Origin: Robiginitalea myxolifaciens
GTDB taxonomy: Bacteria; Bacteroidota; Bacteroidia; Flavobacteriales; Flavobacteriaceae
Assembly (NCBI RefSeq): GCF_900115205.1
Contig: NZ_FOYQ01000001.1
Coordinates: forward strand, 1,391,240 to 1,455,239
Length of the DNA stretch: 64,000 bases
Direction: 5' to 3'
In this document: positions 56,717 to 64,000 of the stretch, piece by piece
Layout: each line of letters begins with the position of its first letter
Numbering within the stretch: the stretch's first letter is position 1
The notes under the pieces: model-generated
What the model was told of the DNA's origin: nothing
Seen by the model: only the letters and a program-made list of their open reading frames with translations
The model's database searches: none
Position numbers and translations under genes: made by a program

Positions 56717-57444
56717 AAACCTTTGTAGTAGGCGATATTCACGCGGGATTGCGCGGGCTGGAGCAGGTCCTGGAACGGCTACAGGCCAATACTGCGGACC
56801 ACTTCATTTTTCTAGGAGACTACGTAGACGGCTGGAGTACGGCTGTGGAAACGATTGAGTTTCTCATGGCATTCTCCCAGAAGTATAACTGTACGTTTCT
56901 CAGGGGGAATCACGACGCCCTGACCCTGGATTGGCTGCGGGACAAAAAAGACAATCCGCTCTGGCTCGCTTCGGGAGGAGCGGCAACCCAACAATCCTAT
57001 CGGGGAGTCGGACAGGAAACCCGGGGAAAGCATATTCATTTTCTGGAGTCCCTGGCAGACTACTACCTCGATGCGCAAAACAGACTTTATCTGCATGCGG
57101 GATTTACCCATCCCAAGGGGATCGATTATGAGTACTTTACGGTTAATTTTTATTGGGACCGGACCCTTTGGGAAATGGCATTATCGCTCAATCCTGCCCT
57201 GGATCCTGCCGATAAAAAATACCCGGCACGGCTGCGATGTTACCGGGAAATCTACATTGGTCATACCCCGGTTACCCGCCTGGGGAAAACCCTTCCGCTG
57301 CAAGCCGGAAATGTTTGGAATGTAGATACCGGGGCTGCCTTTAAAGGGCCGCTTTCTATTATCGATGTGGATAGTAAAGCCGTAGTTCAGAGCGATCCGG
57401 TTTACGAACTTTACCCGGAAGAACAAGGACGCAACCCGGGCTAA
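56713..57444 (+). CDS. Metallophosphoesterase (Ser/Thr phosphatase-like)
   Basis: Calcineurin-like phosphoesterase, 243 residues. Metal motifs: VVGDIHAG, FLGDYVDGWST, FLRGNHDALTL, LHAGF and YIGHTPVTRLG. The GDxHG...GDxxDRG...GNHE order is that of PPP-type phosphatases and ApaH-like hydrolases. ATG at 56713 overlaps the previous stop (ATGA). Its place after the SPFH and zinc-ribbon genes suggests a regulatory phosphatase for that module, which is inference. No protein kinase is nearby. Confidence 0.88.
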   Translation: MKTFVVGDIHAGLRGLEQVLERLQANTADHFIFLGDYVDGWSTAVETIEFLMAFSQKYNCTFLRGNHDALTLDWLRDKKDNPLWLASGGAATQQSYRGVGQETRGKHIHFLESLADYYLDAQNRLYLHAGFTHPKGIDYEYFTVNFYWDRTLWEMALSLNPALDPADKKYPARLRCYREIYIGHTPVTRLGKTLPLQAGNVWNVDTGAAFKGPLSIIDVDSKAVVQSDPVYELYPEEQGRNPG

Positions 57445-57462
57445 CGAACCCCGCGGAGTGAA

Positions 57463-57993
57463 TTACAGTTTCCCGTGATCGTGCTGGTCCTGCCACTTCT
57501 TCAACTCCTTCCATTTGCCTTCATAGGCCATACGGGCTTGCATGGGCCAGGAGGAAGGGTCGTGGATTTTATAGCGGTCGCCCCCGGAATCGAGGACTTC
57601 CTGACATTTAGCCACGCTGACTTCTGAAAGTGATTTCCAGGTTTTGATATCGTAGTTGTGGAAGAGGCTTTCGATTTTGGGGCCGATCCCTTCCACCAGT
57701 TTTAAATCATCCTCTTTAATACGCTTGCCAAAGGCTGCCTTTGCGCTAGCAGCGTTGAAGGCGATAGCTGGGGCAACGGCGGCTGCCAGGGACGCCGAAG
57801 CCGATAGTTTTTCCCTGCAGGCCTCAAGCTCGGCCTGAAGGCGATTGTGGTCTACTTCCATACTGGTCAGGCGGGCGCTGAGGTCTTTTGCATTGCCACT
57901 GCCCTTTCCCCAGAAATAACCAATAATGCCACAGATTAGCCCTACCAGCAATAGGATAACCCAGTACCATATACTTGTGTTCGCGAAATCCAT
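57463..57993 (-). CDS. Membrane protein with helix-hairpin-helix-like domain
   Basis: 176 residues. One N-terminal membrane helix (about 9-28, VILLLVGLICGIIGYFWG), a coiled-coil segment (about 35-65), an Ala-rich linker and a helix-hairpin-helix-like domain (about 98-140) with KLVEGIGPKIESLFHNYDIK and VAKCQEVLDSGG. The tail is WMPxx-like and ends His-rich. The domain resembles DUF4332 or ribosomal-type HhH folds that bind nucleic acid or proteins. Role unknown. It is convergent with the phosphoesterase gene. Confidence 0.75.
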   Translation of the reverse strand: MDFANTSIWYWVILLLVGLICGIIGYFWGKGSGNAKDLSARLTSMEVDHNRLQAELEACREKLSASASLAAAVAPAIAFNAASAKAAFGKRIKEDDLKLVEGIGPKIESLFHNYDIKTWKSLSEVSVAKCQEVLDSGGDRYKIHDPSSWPMQARMAYEGKWKELKKWQDQHDHGKL

Positions 57994-58277
57994 ATCAACG
58001 GTTTAGTGTTTGAAATACAATGTATTAAAAAAATACGAGCTGGACTAAGCCCCGTTTTTGACGCACAAAACCAGTAATACAGATTTTGCTGCAGACTATA
58101 CAAAGTCATAGGCAGACTTCGCAGGTGCAACTTAATTTTAAGCTATTCCCACATTCCGGTCCACAGTGGGATGTTTTGGATTAGTTTGGTTAGCTGGAAA
58201 CCTGCCAATCACCTTGCTAAGCGGTGAAGGCAGGTTTTCCACGTTTCTAACCCCTTGTACCGGCTGTTAAGAAGGTA
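57994..58277. other. 284-base gap with two hairpins and a palindrome
   Basis: Between the ALDH stop and the HhH start. It holds a 12-base palindrome CTTAATTTTAAG (58131-58142), a hairpin TCCCAC/GTGGGA near 58147-58171, and a larger hairpin 58196-58239 with outer CCTGCC/GGCAGG and inner CACC/GGTG stems. No clear promoter element, no T-run on either strand. No gene seen. Confidence 0.5.
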
Positions 58278-59828
58278 TTACAGATCGAATTTGATCCCTT
58301 GAGCCAACGGTAATTCAGTGGAGTAGTTTATCGTATTGGTTTGGCGTCTCATATAGACTTTCCAGGCGTCAGAACCAGATTCGCGACCCCCGCCGGTTTC
58401 TTTTTCCCCACCAAAGGCACCACCGATTTCCGCCCCGGAAGTACCTATATTGACGTTGGCGATACCACAATCGCTACCTGCTGCGGAGAGGAAGGCTTCT
58501 GCCTCTCGCAAATCGCGGGTCATGATGGCTGATGAAAGCCCCTGACGTACACCGTTCTGAAGGGCGATGGCTTCCCGAACATCCCCGCTGTATTTCAACA
58601 GATAGAGGATGGGGGCAAAGGTTTCCTCCTGAACAATGTCAAAATGGTTTTCTGCTTCGGCAATCGCAGGTTTTACGTAGCATCCGCTTTCATAACCCGA
58701 ACCTTGGAGCACACCTCCCGGAACCAGGATGTTTCCCCCTTCGGCTTCAACTTTTTCTAAAGCACTTTCGTATTGGGCTACGGCATCGGTATCGATCAGC
58801 GGCCCAACATGGTTGTTCTCGTCCAGGGGATTCCCGATTTTAAGTTGTGCGTAAGCATCGGTTAAAGCCTGCTTTACTTCATCGTAACGGGATTCGTGAA
58901 CGATGAGCCTTCGTGTGGAGGTACAGCGTTGGCCACAGGTTCCCACCGCACCGAAGACAGCTCCGATAACGGTCATTTTCAGGTCGGCTTCGGGACTGAC
59001 GATAATGGCGTTGTTTCCTCCTAACTCCAGGAGCGATTTCCCCAAACGTGCCCCAACAGCCTGAGCCACTAGTTTACCCATCCGGATAGACCCGGTTGCA
59101 GAGATCAGGGGTAGGCGGGTGTCGGAGGTCATCCACTGACCCACTTGAGCGTCTCCGGTTATCAGACAGGAAATTCCTTCCGGCAAGCCGTTCTCGGCAA
59201 ATACTTCTGCCGCAATTCGCTGGCAGGCAATACCACAAAGGGGGGTTTTCTCGGAGGGTTTCCAGATACATACATCACCGCACACCCAGGCCAGGGCAGT
59301 ATTCCAGGCCCAGACGGCAACCGGAAAATTGAAAGCTGAAATTATACCGACGATACCCAGGGGGTGGTACTGTTCATACATCCGGTGTCCGGGGCGTTCG
59401 GAATGCATGGTCAGTCCGTGCAATTGCCGGGAAAGCCCCACAGCAAAGTCACAGATATCGATCATCTCCTGGACTTCTCCCAGCCCTTCCTGGTACGATT
59501 TCCCCATTTCGTAGGAAACCAGTTTCCCGAGGGGCTCCTTGAGTTCGCGTAGTTTTTCGCCGAATTGCCGGACAATTTCACCGCGCTTTGGGGCTGGCAT
59601 CATACGCCATTGTTCAAAGGCCGAAACTGCCGTGGCTACTACTTTGTCGTAATCGGCACGGGTTGTGGTATTGACTCGTGCAATAGCTGCCCCATCGACC
59701 GGGGAAGAAGATATTATTTCCGGGCCGGAGCCGAAATTGTCCACTCCCGTGGATGTGCCGGCATTGGCAGCATTGATACCCAGCTGTTTCAGGGCGTTAT
59801 CGATTCCAAAATCCGTTGCGACATCCAT
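58278..59828 (-). CDS. amaB: Aldehyde dehydrogenase, ALDH7 type (probable 2-aminoadipate semialdehyde dehydrogenase)
   Basis: NAD(P)-dependent aldehyde dehydrogenase of 516 residues. The ALDH7 signatures FNFPVAVWAWNTALAWVCGD and SATGSIRMGKLVAQAVGARLG are clear, with the general base Glu in LLELGGNNAII and catalytic Cys in GTCGQRCTSTRRL. The antiquitin/AmaB branch oxidises 2-aminoadipate-6-semialdehyde in lysine breakdown, so that is the likely role. The rest of that pathway is not in the window. It has its own promoter element at 59869. Confidence 0.85.
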   Translation of the reverse strand: MDVATDFGIDNALKQLGINAANAGTSTGVDNFGSGPEIISSSPVDGAAIARVNTTTRADYDKVVATAVSAFEQWRMMPAPKRGEIVRQFGEKLRELKEPLGKLVSYEMGKSYQEGLGEVQEMIDICDFAVGLSRQLHGLTMHSERPGHRMYEQYHPLGIVGIISAFNFPVAVWAWNTALAWVCGDVCIWKPSEKTPLCGIACQRIAAEVFAENGLPEGISCLITGDAQVGQWMTSDTRLPLISATGSIRMGKLVAQAVGARLGKSLLELGGNNAIIVSPEADLKMTVIGAVFGAVGTCGQRCTSTRRLIVHESRYDEVKQALTDAYAQLKIGNPLDENNHVGPLIDTDAVAQYESALEKVEAEGGNILVPGGVLQGSGYESGCYVKPAIAEAENHFDIVQEETFAPILYLLKYSGDVREAIALQNGVRQGLSSAIMTRDLREAEAFLSAAGSDCGIANVNIGTSGAEIGGAFGGEKETGGGRESGSDAWKVYMRRQTNTINYSTELPLAQGIKFDL

Positions 59829-59868
59829 GTATTTATAACTTTTTGGGGTTCTATTGTTAGATTTCGCA

Positions 59869-59876
59869 CAAAATTA
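59869..59876 (-). promoter_or_regulatory. Putative -7 element for the ALDH gene
   Basis: TAATTTTG on the minus strand matches TAnnTTTG exactly, with TTTG 16 bases upstream, which is a little short. The leader to the ATG is about 40 bases. It lies 7 bases downstream of the DUF1304 stop. Confidence 0.55.
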
Positions 59877-59883
59877 CGAAATC

Positions 59884-60246
59884 TTACTGGCTCAAAAGCA
59901 AGCCAAATAAGGCAGCTGCAGGAATTCCCTGAATCCAGAATATTTTTCGGCTTGCGGTAAGGCCGCCGTATATGCCTGCGACGGCAACACAACCGGCAAA
60001 GAATAGCCCCACGTTCCTAGACCAGTCGGCATCCGCGATAAATAAGGACCAGATGAGTCCAGCCGCCAGGAAGCCGTTATAAAGGCCCTGATTTGCTGCT
60101 AGGGTCTTGGTTGGCGGAAATAATTCTTTGGGAAAACTCCGGAACACTTTGGGTCCCCGCGTGGTCCAGGCAAACATTTCAAGCCACAGAAAGTACAGGT
60201 GTTGTAAGGCGATCAACGCGGTAAGTCCGATAATGACGTATTCCAT
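59884..60246 (-). CDS. DUF1304 family membrane protein
   Basis: 120 residues with about four membrane helices. YVIIGLTALIALQHLYFLWL and FAWTTRGPKVF open the protein, ANQGLYNGFLAAGLIWSLF is the second conserved part, and VAVAGIYGGLTASRKIFWIQ the third. DUF1304 proteins are small inner-membrane proteins of unknown function. It lies between the dioxygenase and the ALDH gene, 54 bases after the former. Confidence 0.88.
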   Translation of the reverse strand: MEYVIIGLTALIALQHLYFLWLEMFAWTTRGPKVFRSFPKELFPPTKTLAANQGLYNGFLAAGLIWSLFIADADWSRNVGLFFAGCVAVAGIYGGLTASRKIFWIQGIPAAALFGLLLSQ

Positions 60247-60300
60247 AACTACGAATTTTCGTTAAAGCAATTAGGTGGCCACAAGGTTAAACTTTGGGAA

Positions 60301-60855
60301 TCAATCTCCCGTAAAGCGCTCATCCACCTCCATGACGGTCCCACAATTGGAACAGGTGCGCAAGTCTTCGGAGCCGTAAAAGTGTTTGAAATGTTGCAGG
60401 AAATCCCGTTCGATATCTTCCAGGGTAAAGTAGGCCTCGTAGAGTTTTTGATTGCAATTGTCGCAAAACCAAAGCAGCCCATCCCGGGCATCTGACTCAT
60501 TGCGTTTTCGTTCTACCACCAGACCCAGGGAACCCTTGTGGCGCACCGGAGAATGCGGTATGCCGGCCGGGTGTAAATACATATCGCCGGGTCCCAGGTG
60601 GAAAGTGCGTTTTTCTCCTTCGTCCTGGATGTGGACTTCTATTTCGCCTTCCAGCTGATAGAAAAGTTCTTCAGTTTCGTTGTAGTGATAATCCTTTCTG
60701 GCATTCGGACCAGCCACAATCATTACGATGTAATCCCCGGATTCTTTGTACAGGTTTTTATTCCCGACAGGGGGTTTTAACAGGTCGCGGTTCTCTTCGA
60801 TCCAGGCATTGAGGTTGAAAGGGGGGGATACAGCCATAGGTTTCCTTTTGGTCAT
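60301..60855 (-). CDS. nbaC: 3-hydroxyanthranilate 3,4-dioxygenase
   Basis: Iron enzyme that opens 3-hydroxyanthranilate to the precursor of quinolinate, in the kynurenine pathway of tryptophan. 184 residues, cupin fold. Iron ligands His57 (YHYNETEELFY), Glu63 and His95 (DMYLHPAGIPHSP) are in the right order. The C-terminal rubredoxin-like site is complete with CDNC and CSNC. ATG at 60855; an alternative ATG lies six codons in. TACCTTTA (60887-60880) is a near-consensus -7. It may serve NAD synthesis or tryptophan catabolism; other kynurenine genes are not visible. Confidence 0.94.
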   Translation of the reverse strand: MTKRKPMAVSPPFNLNAWIEENRDLLKPPVGNKNLYKESGDYIVMIVAGPNARKDYHYNETEELFYQLEGEIEVHIQDEGEKRTFHLGPGDMYLHPAGIPHSPVRHKGSLGLVVERKRNESDARDGLLWFCDNCNQKLYEAYFTLEDIERDFLQHFKHFYGSEDLRTCSNCGTVMEVDERFTGD

Positions 60856-60904
60856 CTGCGCTGATTAAGCGCTGTGGCCTAAAGGTATGAAATTGCGGGC
60901 TGCT

Positions 60905-61384
60905 CTACTCCAGGAAGAATATCTGGGTGTAGTAGAGGGTGCCGTCCGGGGCCTCCTTTACACTTATAGCCGTATGGGAGAAATTACCTTCCATGGTGGA
61001 GCGGTGGCTCGGACTGTCAATCCAGCCCTGGAGGGCCATCTCCGCCGAGGGATAATCTTTGGCCACATTTTCCGCCACAGCCTTAGCATTGGTCTGTTGA
61101 CTGATCTGAGAGGCTCTGGAAGTGAAGTTATCGTGACTTAGATTTCCGGAAGCGATCATATAATCCGTATGCGTATTGGCATACTGATAGGCCACCGCAC
61201 TAAAGGTGAGCGGCTCCATTCCGGAAGTGGTCCGAAAGTTATTGACAAGACTAAGTAGTTCGCCCTCGAGGGCAACGCGATTCTCGGCTTGCGGAACTTC
61301 TGTTACGGATACCGTTTCCTTACTACAGGAAGCAACTACCAGCGCAAAGCATACCGAGAAGGCCAAAAGCATTCTCCGTTTCAT
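60905..61384 (-). CDS. CAP-domain lipoprotein
   Basis: 159 residues. Signal peptide with lipobox VASC (lipid-modified Cys20). The CAP (SCP/YkwD) domain follows: LLSLVNNFRTTSGMEPLTF, NTHTDYMIASGNLSHDNF, AENVAKDYPSAEMALQGW and SPSHRSTMEGNFSHTAISV. The fold binds small ligands or cleaves peptide or cell-wall substrates in some members; its role in Bacteroidota is not known. It lies 49 bases before the dioxygenase gene on the same strand. Confidence 0.88.
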   Translation of the reverse strand: MKRRMLLAFSVCFALVVASCSKETVSVTEVPQAENRVALEGELLSLVNNFRTTSGMEPLTFSAVAYQYANTHTDYMIASGNLSHDNFTSRASQISQQTNAKAVAENVAKDYPSAEMALQGWIDSPSHRSTMEGNFSHTAISVKEAPDGTLYYTQIFFLE

Positions 61385-61588
61385 ATAGTGTTCTTTCTCG
61401 CAGGTAGGCGTAATGGCGAAGATTGGGGGATCTTCTGGAAATCCGTGTTCTCGAATTTCTACCCACTCTCCAGCTTGCGGCGAGCAGGGTCTGTAATAAT
61501 ACGCATAAAGAGAACAAGGGGATGTCTCCGGATAGGCTTATTCGTTAAAAAGCACAATTCTATCGAATAAAAGCAAGGGGGTAACGGG

Positions 61589-62107
61589 CTAATCTTCAGC
61601 GGAAAAGTCTGCCGGTTTTCGCCGATCCGGCTCCAGTACCCAGTCGAAAACGAAAGCCCCGGTTTCCATAAGCGGAGCATAAAGAACGGAATTAGCGATG
61701 TAATCCGATTTAACCACATTGAGGGAGCTGTTCGCCCGATCAAAAAAGATCAATATTGCACCGAGGATTACGGCAGCCTTCAGGACACCAAAAACGCCAC
61801 CGGCCAACTTATTCAACCATCCCACGAATGCGAAATCCGCAACCTTGGTAAGCGCTTTGCCCAACAGGTGCACCACCCCGACAATACATAAAAAGGTAAT
61901 GATAAAAGCGGCAATTTTCAGGGTTCGAAGCTCCCAGTTCACGCGTTCGCTCAAGTAGTCTGCCGTGATATAGGAAAAGTGGATGGCTCCATAAATTCCG
62001 GCGATCAGGGCTATGATCGAAGCTAGCTCCAGAAAGAGGCCGTTCTTTAAACCCTTGTACAAGCCCAATGCGAGCAACGCACCCAATATAATATCCAATA
62101 GTCCCAT
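61589..62107 (-). CDS. CvpA family membrane protein
   Basis: 172 residues with four membrane helices. LLDIILGALLALGLYKGLKN is the family start, with VHLLGKALTKVADFAFVGWLN and LAGGVFGVLKAAVILGAIL as further blocks. E. coli CvpA is linked to colicin V production and envelope function, but its molecular role is not settled. TATATTTG (62120-62113) leaves only 5 bases to the ATG. A 204-base gap without a gene follows before the CAP lipoprotein. Confidence 0.88.
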   Translation of the reverse strand: MGLLDIILGALLALGLYKGLKNGLFLELASIIALIAGIYGAIHFSYITADYLSERVNWELRTLKIAAFIITFLCIVGVVHLLGKALTKVADFAFVGWLNKLAGGVFGVLKAAVILGAILIFFDRANSSLNVVKSDYIANSVLYAPLMETGAFVFDWVLEPDRRKPADFSAED

Positions 62108-62112
62108 ACTCG

Positions 62113-62120
62113 CAAATATA
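62113..62120 (-). promoter_or_regulatory. Putative -7 element for cvpA
   Basis: TATATTTG on the minus strand is an exact TAnnTTTG match, 5 bases before the ATG. It is divergent from the element at 62134, only 13 bases away. Confidence 0.5.
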
Positions 62121-62133
62121 GAACATCGCTTTG

Positions 62134-62141
62134 TACCTTTG
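62134..62141 (+). promoter_or_regulatory. Putative -7 element for the gene at 62164
   Basis: TACCTTTG is an exact TAnnTTTG match, 22 bases before the ATG. No clear -33 element. Confidence 0.5.
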
Positions 62142-62163
62142 GGGGGAATTAGCTCCGTAAGCT

Positions 62164-62520
62164 ATGTCGCGTGACCTTGACCTGAAGAAGCGCTGGGACC
62201 AGTTGCTTTCAAAGCTTTCCGAACAATTTGCCGATGGGGATACCCTGGACCTGGACGCGGTAATCTACCTCGTGGGCGTACAGGAATTGGGACAGCTGGG
62301 CAGAACGTTTAAAAAGGACGAGAAAGTGAACCTCATGCACATTGCCATCTGCCGTTTGTTAGAGCCCTACGGCTATTATGCCTTTGAATATTTTGATCCC
62401 GATGGATGGCCCCATTATCGCTTATTGGAACCGTTGCCTGCTCTGAAAGCCGGAGAGCAATCGGTTTTGATGAAAGAGGCAATCGTAAATTATTTCCTGG
62501 CGAATAGTTACATCGAATAA
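62164..62520 (+). CDS. Conserved hypothetical protein
   Basis: 118 residues. No domain recognised. The protein is helical and soluble: MSRDLDLKKRWDQLLSKL, then a middle VIYLVGVQELGQL and a C-terminal part with YGYYAFEYFDPDGWPHY. It has no signal peptide. It is divergent from cvpA with a two-way promoter gap of 56 bases, and lies 10 bases before the monooxygenase-like gene, so both are probably co-transcribed. Function unknown. Confidence 0.75.
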   Translation: MSRDLDLKKRWDQLLSKLSEQFADGDTLDLDAVIYLVGVQELGQLGRTFKKDEKVNLMHIAICRLLEPYGYYAFEYFDPDGWPHYRLLEPLPALKAGEQSVLMKEAIVNYFLANSYIE

Positions 62521-62530
62521 CGGAGGAACA

Positions 62531-62854
62531 ATGAATAACGGAGCACCTTACTACGCCGTAATCTTTACCAGCAAACGAACGCAAGCCGATCCGGAAGGCT
62601 ATGGACAAATGGCGGAACAAATGATGGAACTTGCCGCCCGTCAACCCGGGTATCTCGGTGTTGATCACGCCCGGGAAGACATCGGGATTACGATCAGCTA
62701 TTGGGATTCCCTCCAGGCCATTTCCAACTGGAAACAGCAAGAAGACCACCTTCAGGCACAACGACTCGGCCGGGAACGCTGGTATGAACATTTCACCCTG
62801 CGCATTTGCCGCGTGGAACGGGAGTATGGCTTCAATGGCCCCGAATCGGACTAA
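62531..62854 (+). CDS. Antibiotic biosynthesis monooxygenase (ABM) domain protein
   Basis: 107 residues, one ABM-type dimeric alpha/beta-barrel domain. PYYAVIFTSKRTQADPEGYG, MELAARQPGYLGVDHARED and ISYWDSLQAISNWKQQEDH followed by LGRERWYEHFTLRICRVERE are the usual blocks. Members are monooxygenases, haem-degrading enzymes or of unknown activity; without a context this stays general. It is downstream of the hypothetical gene. Confidence 0.88.
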   Translation: MNNGAPYYAVIFTSKRTQADPEGYGQMAEQMMELAARQPGYLGVDHAREDIGITISYWDSLQAISNWKQQEDHLQAQRLGRERWYEHFTLRICRVEREYGFNGPESD

Positions 62855-62857
62855 TAA

Positions 62858-62929
62858 AAATCCCAAATTCCAAATCCGAGGTTACAGATTCCAAATCCCA
62901 AATCTCAGATCCAAATCCCTGACTATCCG
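62858..62929. repeat. Short tandem repeat of TCCAAATCCCAAA type
   Basis: Imperfect repeats of TCCCAAATTCCAAATCC-like units, about 13-25 bases each, fill the gap between the ABM gene and glpD. Similar TTCCAAATCC runs are known from Bacteroidota intergenic regions. No gene here. Confidence 0.65.
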
Positions 62930-62938
62930 TAGCGGGAC

Positions 62939-62969
62939 TTGAATGGTCCTGGTATATGTTGTAACTTTA
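62939..62969 (+). promoter_or_regulatory. Putative glpD promoter (TTG-N20-TAACTTTA)
   Basis: TTG (62939-62941) and TAACTTTA (62962-62969), 20 bases apart, near-consensus. The ATG at 62981 is 11 bases downstream. Confidence 0.6.
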
Positions 62970-62980
62970 GGGAGCTAAAA

Positions 62981-64000
62981 ATGACTATGAAAAAGCCTAT
63001 TGCCTTTAGCGGAACAGACCGCCAAAACCAACTTACTAACCTGGGTGCAGAGACCTATGATCTCATCGTTATCGGCGGGGGGATTACCGGAGCCGGAATA
63101 GCCCTCGACGCCAGTTCCAGGGGCTTGAAAACACTCTTGCTGGAAAAGGGGGATTTTGCCTCTGGCACCAGTAGTAAATCCACCAAACTCATCCACGGCG
63201 GGTTGCGGTACCTGAAGCAATTCGATTTTTGGTTGGTCAAGGAAGTTGGCTCAGAACGCGCTATCGTTCATAAGCTGGCACCCCACCTGGTGATTCCCGA
63301 GAAAATGCTGCTACCCCTTATCGAAGGGGGGTCCTATGGGAAATGGCTAACCTCCATAGGCCTGAAAGTTTACGATATCCTGGCACAGGTCGAGGGCGAT
63401 GACAAACGCCGGATGCTGGAAAAGAAAGAGGCCCTTAAAAAAGAGCCTTTGCTTCCCAAAAAACGACTCAAGGGAGCCGGATTCTATGCGGAATACCGTA
63501 CGGACGACGCACGCCTCACGATTGAGCTCCTGAAAACAAGCCTGCAATATGGGGTAACGGCCCTGAACTACATGCGCGTAGAGTCTTTTTCCTATGATAA
63601 AGACGGGCAGGTCAATGGCCTGAGCGCTAAAGACCTCTTGTCGGACACTGTGGTAGACTGCAAGGCCAAAAATATCATAAACGCCGCCGGTCCCTGGGTA
63701 GATGAATTGCGGGGTGTGGATAAGAGCCGGCGGGGCAAACGCCTCCACTTAACCAAAGGCGTACACCTGGTTTTTCCTCATGAAAAATTGCCGGTGGAGC
63801 AGTCGGTTTACTTCGATGTTCCGGATGGCCGGATGATCTTTGCCATTCCGCGAGGAGGGATTACCTATGTCGGGACTACAGATACCAATTACGATGGGGA
63901 CAAGAATGAGGTGCGTACCGACCTTGCCGATGCCATCTATCTGATCTCGGCGGTAAACAATATGTTCCCGGATATAGAATTGGGCCTTGAGGACATACAA
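62981..64000 (+). CDS. glpD: Glycerol-3-phosphate dehydrogenase, C-terminus cut by window edge
   Basis: FAD enzyme that oxidises glycerol-3-phosphate to dihydroxyacetone phosphate and passes electrons to quinone. 340 residues are visible and the frame is open at the right edge; the family is about 520-560 long. The FAD site DLIVIGGGITGAGIALDA, SKSTKLIHGGLRYLKQFDF and the later NAAGPWVDELRG and AIPRGGITYVGTTDT are typical of GlpD/GlpA. ATG at 62981 (MTMKKPIAFSG) is used; an alternative ATG lies two codons in. No glycerol kinase or transporter is visible in the window. Confidence 0.95.
   Translation, partial: MTMKKPIAFSGTDRQNQLTNLGAETYDLIVIGGGITGAGIALDASSRGLKTLLLEKGDFASGTSSKSTKLIHGGLRYLKQFDFWLVKEVGSERAIVHKLAPHLVIPEKMLLPLIEGGSYGKWLTSIGLKVYDILAQVEGDDKRRMLEKKEALKKEPLLPKKRLKGAGFYAEYRTDDARLTIELLKTSLQYGVTALNYMRVESFSYDKDGQVNGLSAKDLLSDTVVDCKAKNIINAAGPWVDELRGVDKSRRGKRLHLTKGVHLVFPHEKLPVEQSVYFDVPDGRMIFAIPRGGITYVGTTDTNYDGDKNEVRTDLADAIYLISAVNNMFPDIELGLEDIQ

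Overview
The window looks like chromosome from a member of the Flavobacteriia (Bacteroidota), probably marine. The taxon is inferred from several things seen in the sequence. Repeated TAnnTTTG promoter elements, some with TTG or TTTG 17-20 bases upstream, stand before many genes, and Shine-Dalgarno sites are weak. There is a complete moxR-DUF58-BatA-BatB-BatC-BatD-BatE operon, an OmpA protein with thrombospondin type 3 repeats, an IPExxxVDY-family protein before pyruvate kinase, and RNase H with a viroplasmin-like N-terminus. Gene density is high. No phage, insertion sequence, CRISPR array or rRNA operon was seen, so this is mostly core genome.

Layout. 1-5.4 kb: asd (cut by the left edge), mscL, alr, tdk, a conserved hypothetical, rsmI and an AhpD-like protein. 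5.5-13 kb: OsmC, recJ, lpxH-queD, an ABC exporter, a crotonase and a MATE transporter. 13-15 kb: a universal stress protein, tRNA-Ala(GGC) and an SDR. 15-23.7 kb: the recombination nuclease/helicase genes addB and addA, with ompA and kbl between them. 23.8-25.1 kb: sodA, then about 640 bases without protein genes that hold three tandem minus-strand copies of a putative small RNA gene. 25-29.2 kb: a minus-strand run purN-rnh-pfkB-purF. 29.3-33.7 kb: acpP-fabF-rnc, IPExxxVDY protein and pyk. 33.7-39.2 kb: dinB, CYTH protein, a YciI-like lipoprotein, pheS, and a SulP transporter with a beta carbonic anhydrase. 39.3-48.4 kb: the Bat operon. 48.5-51.4 kb: an aldo/keto reductase, an SDR and a Schlafen AlbA_2-type protein. 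51.4-54.3 kb: amylosucrase and fructokinase, apparently for sucrose. 54.5-57.4 kb: a coupled SPFH/GYF, zinc-ribbon membrane protein and phosphoesterase set. 57.5-62.1 kb: a minus-strand run with an ALDH7-type dehydrogenase, DUF1304, 3-hydroxyanthranilate dioxygenase, a CAP-domain lipoprotein and CvpA. 62.1-64 kb: two small proteins and the start of glycerol-3-phosphate dehydrogenase (cut by the right edge).

The most unusual item is the triplicated unit at 24456-24991. Each copy has a -7-like element at a fixed distance, a nearly identical core of about 40 nt, and a terminator hairpin whose stem sequence differs between copies while its pairing is kept. That pattern fits a multicopy small RNA family. 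Other items worth checking are promoters that leave almost no 5' leader, a 16-bp palindrome upstream of the sucrose genes, the SPFH/zinc-ribbon module that resembles the Bacillus YdjI/YdjG membrane-stress partners, and the physical separation of addA and addB.
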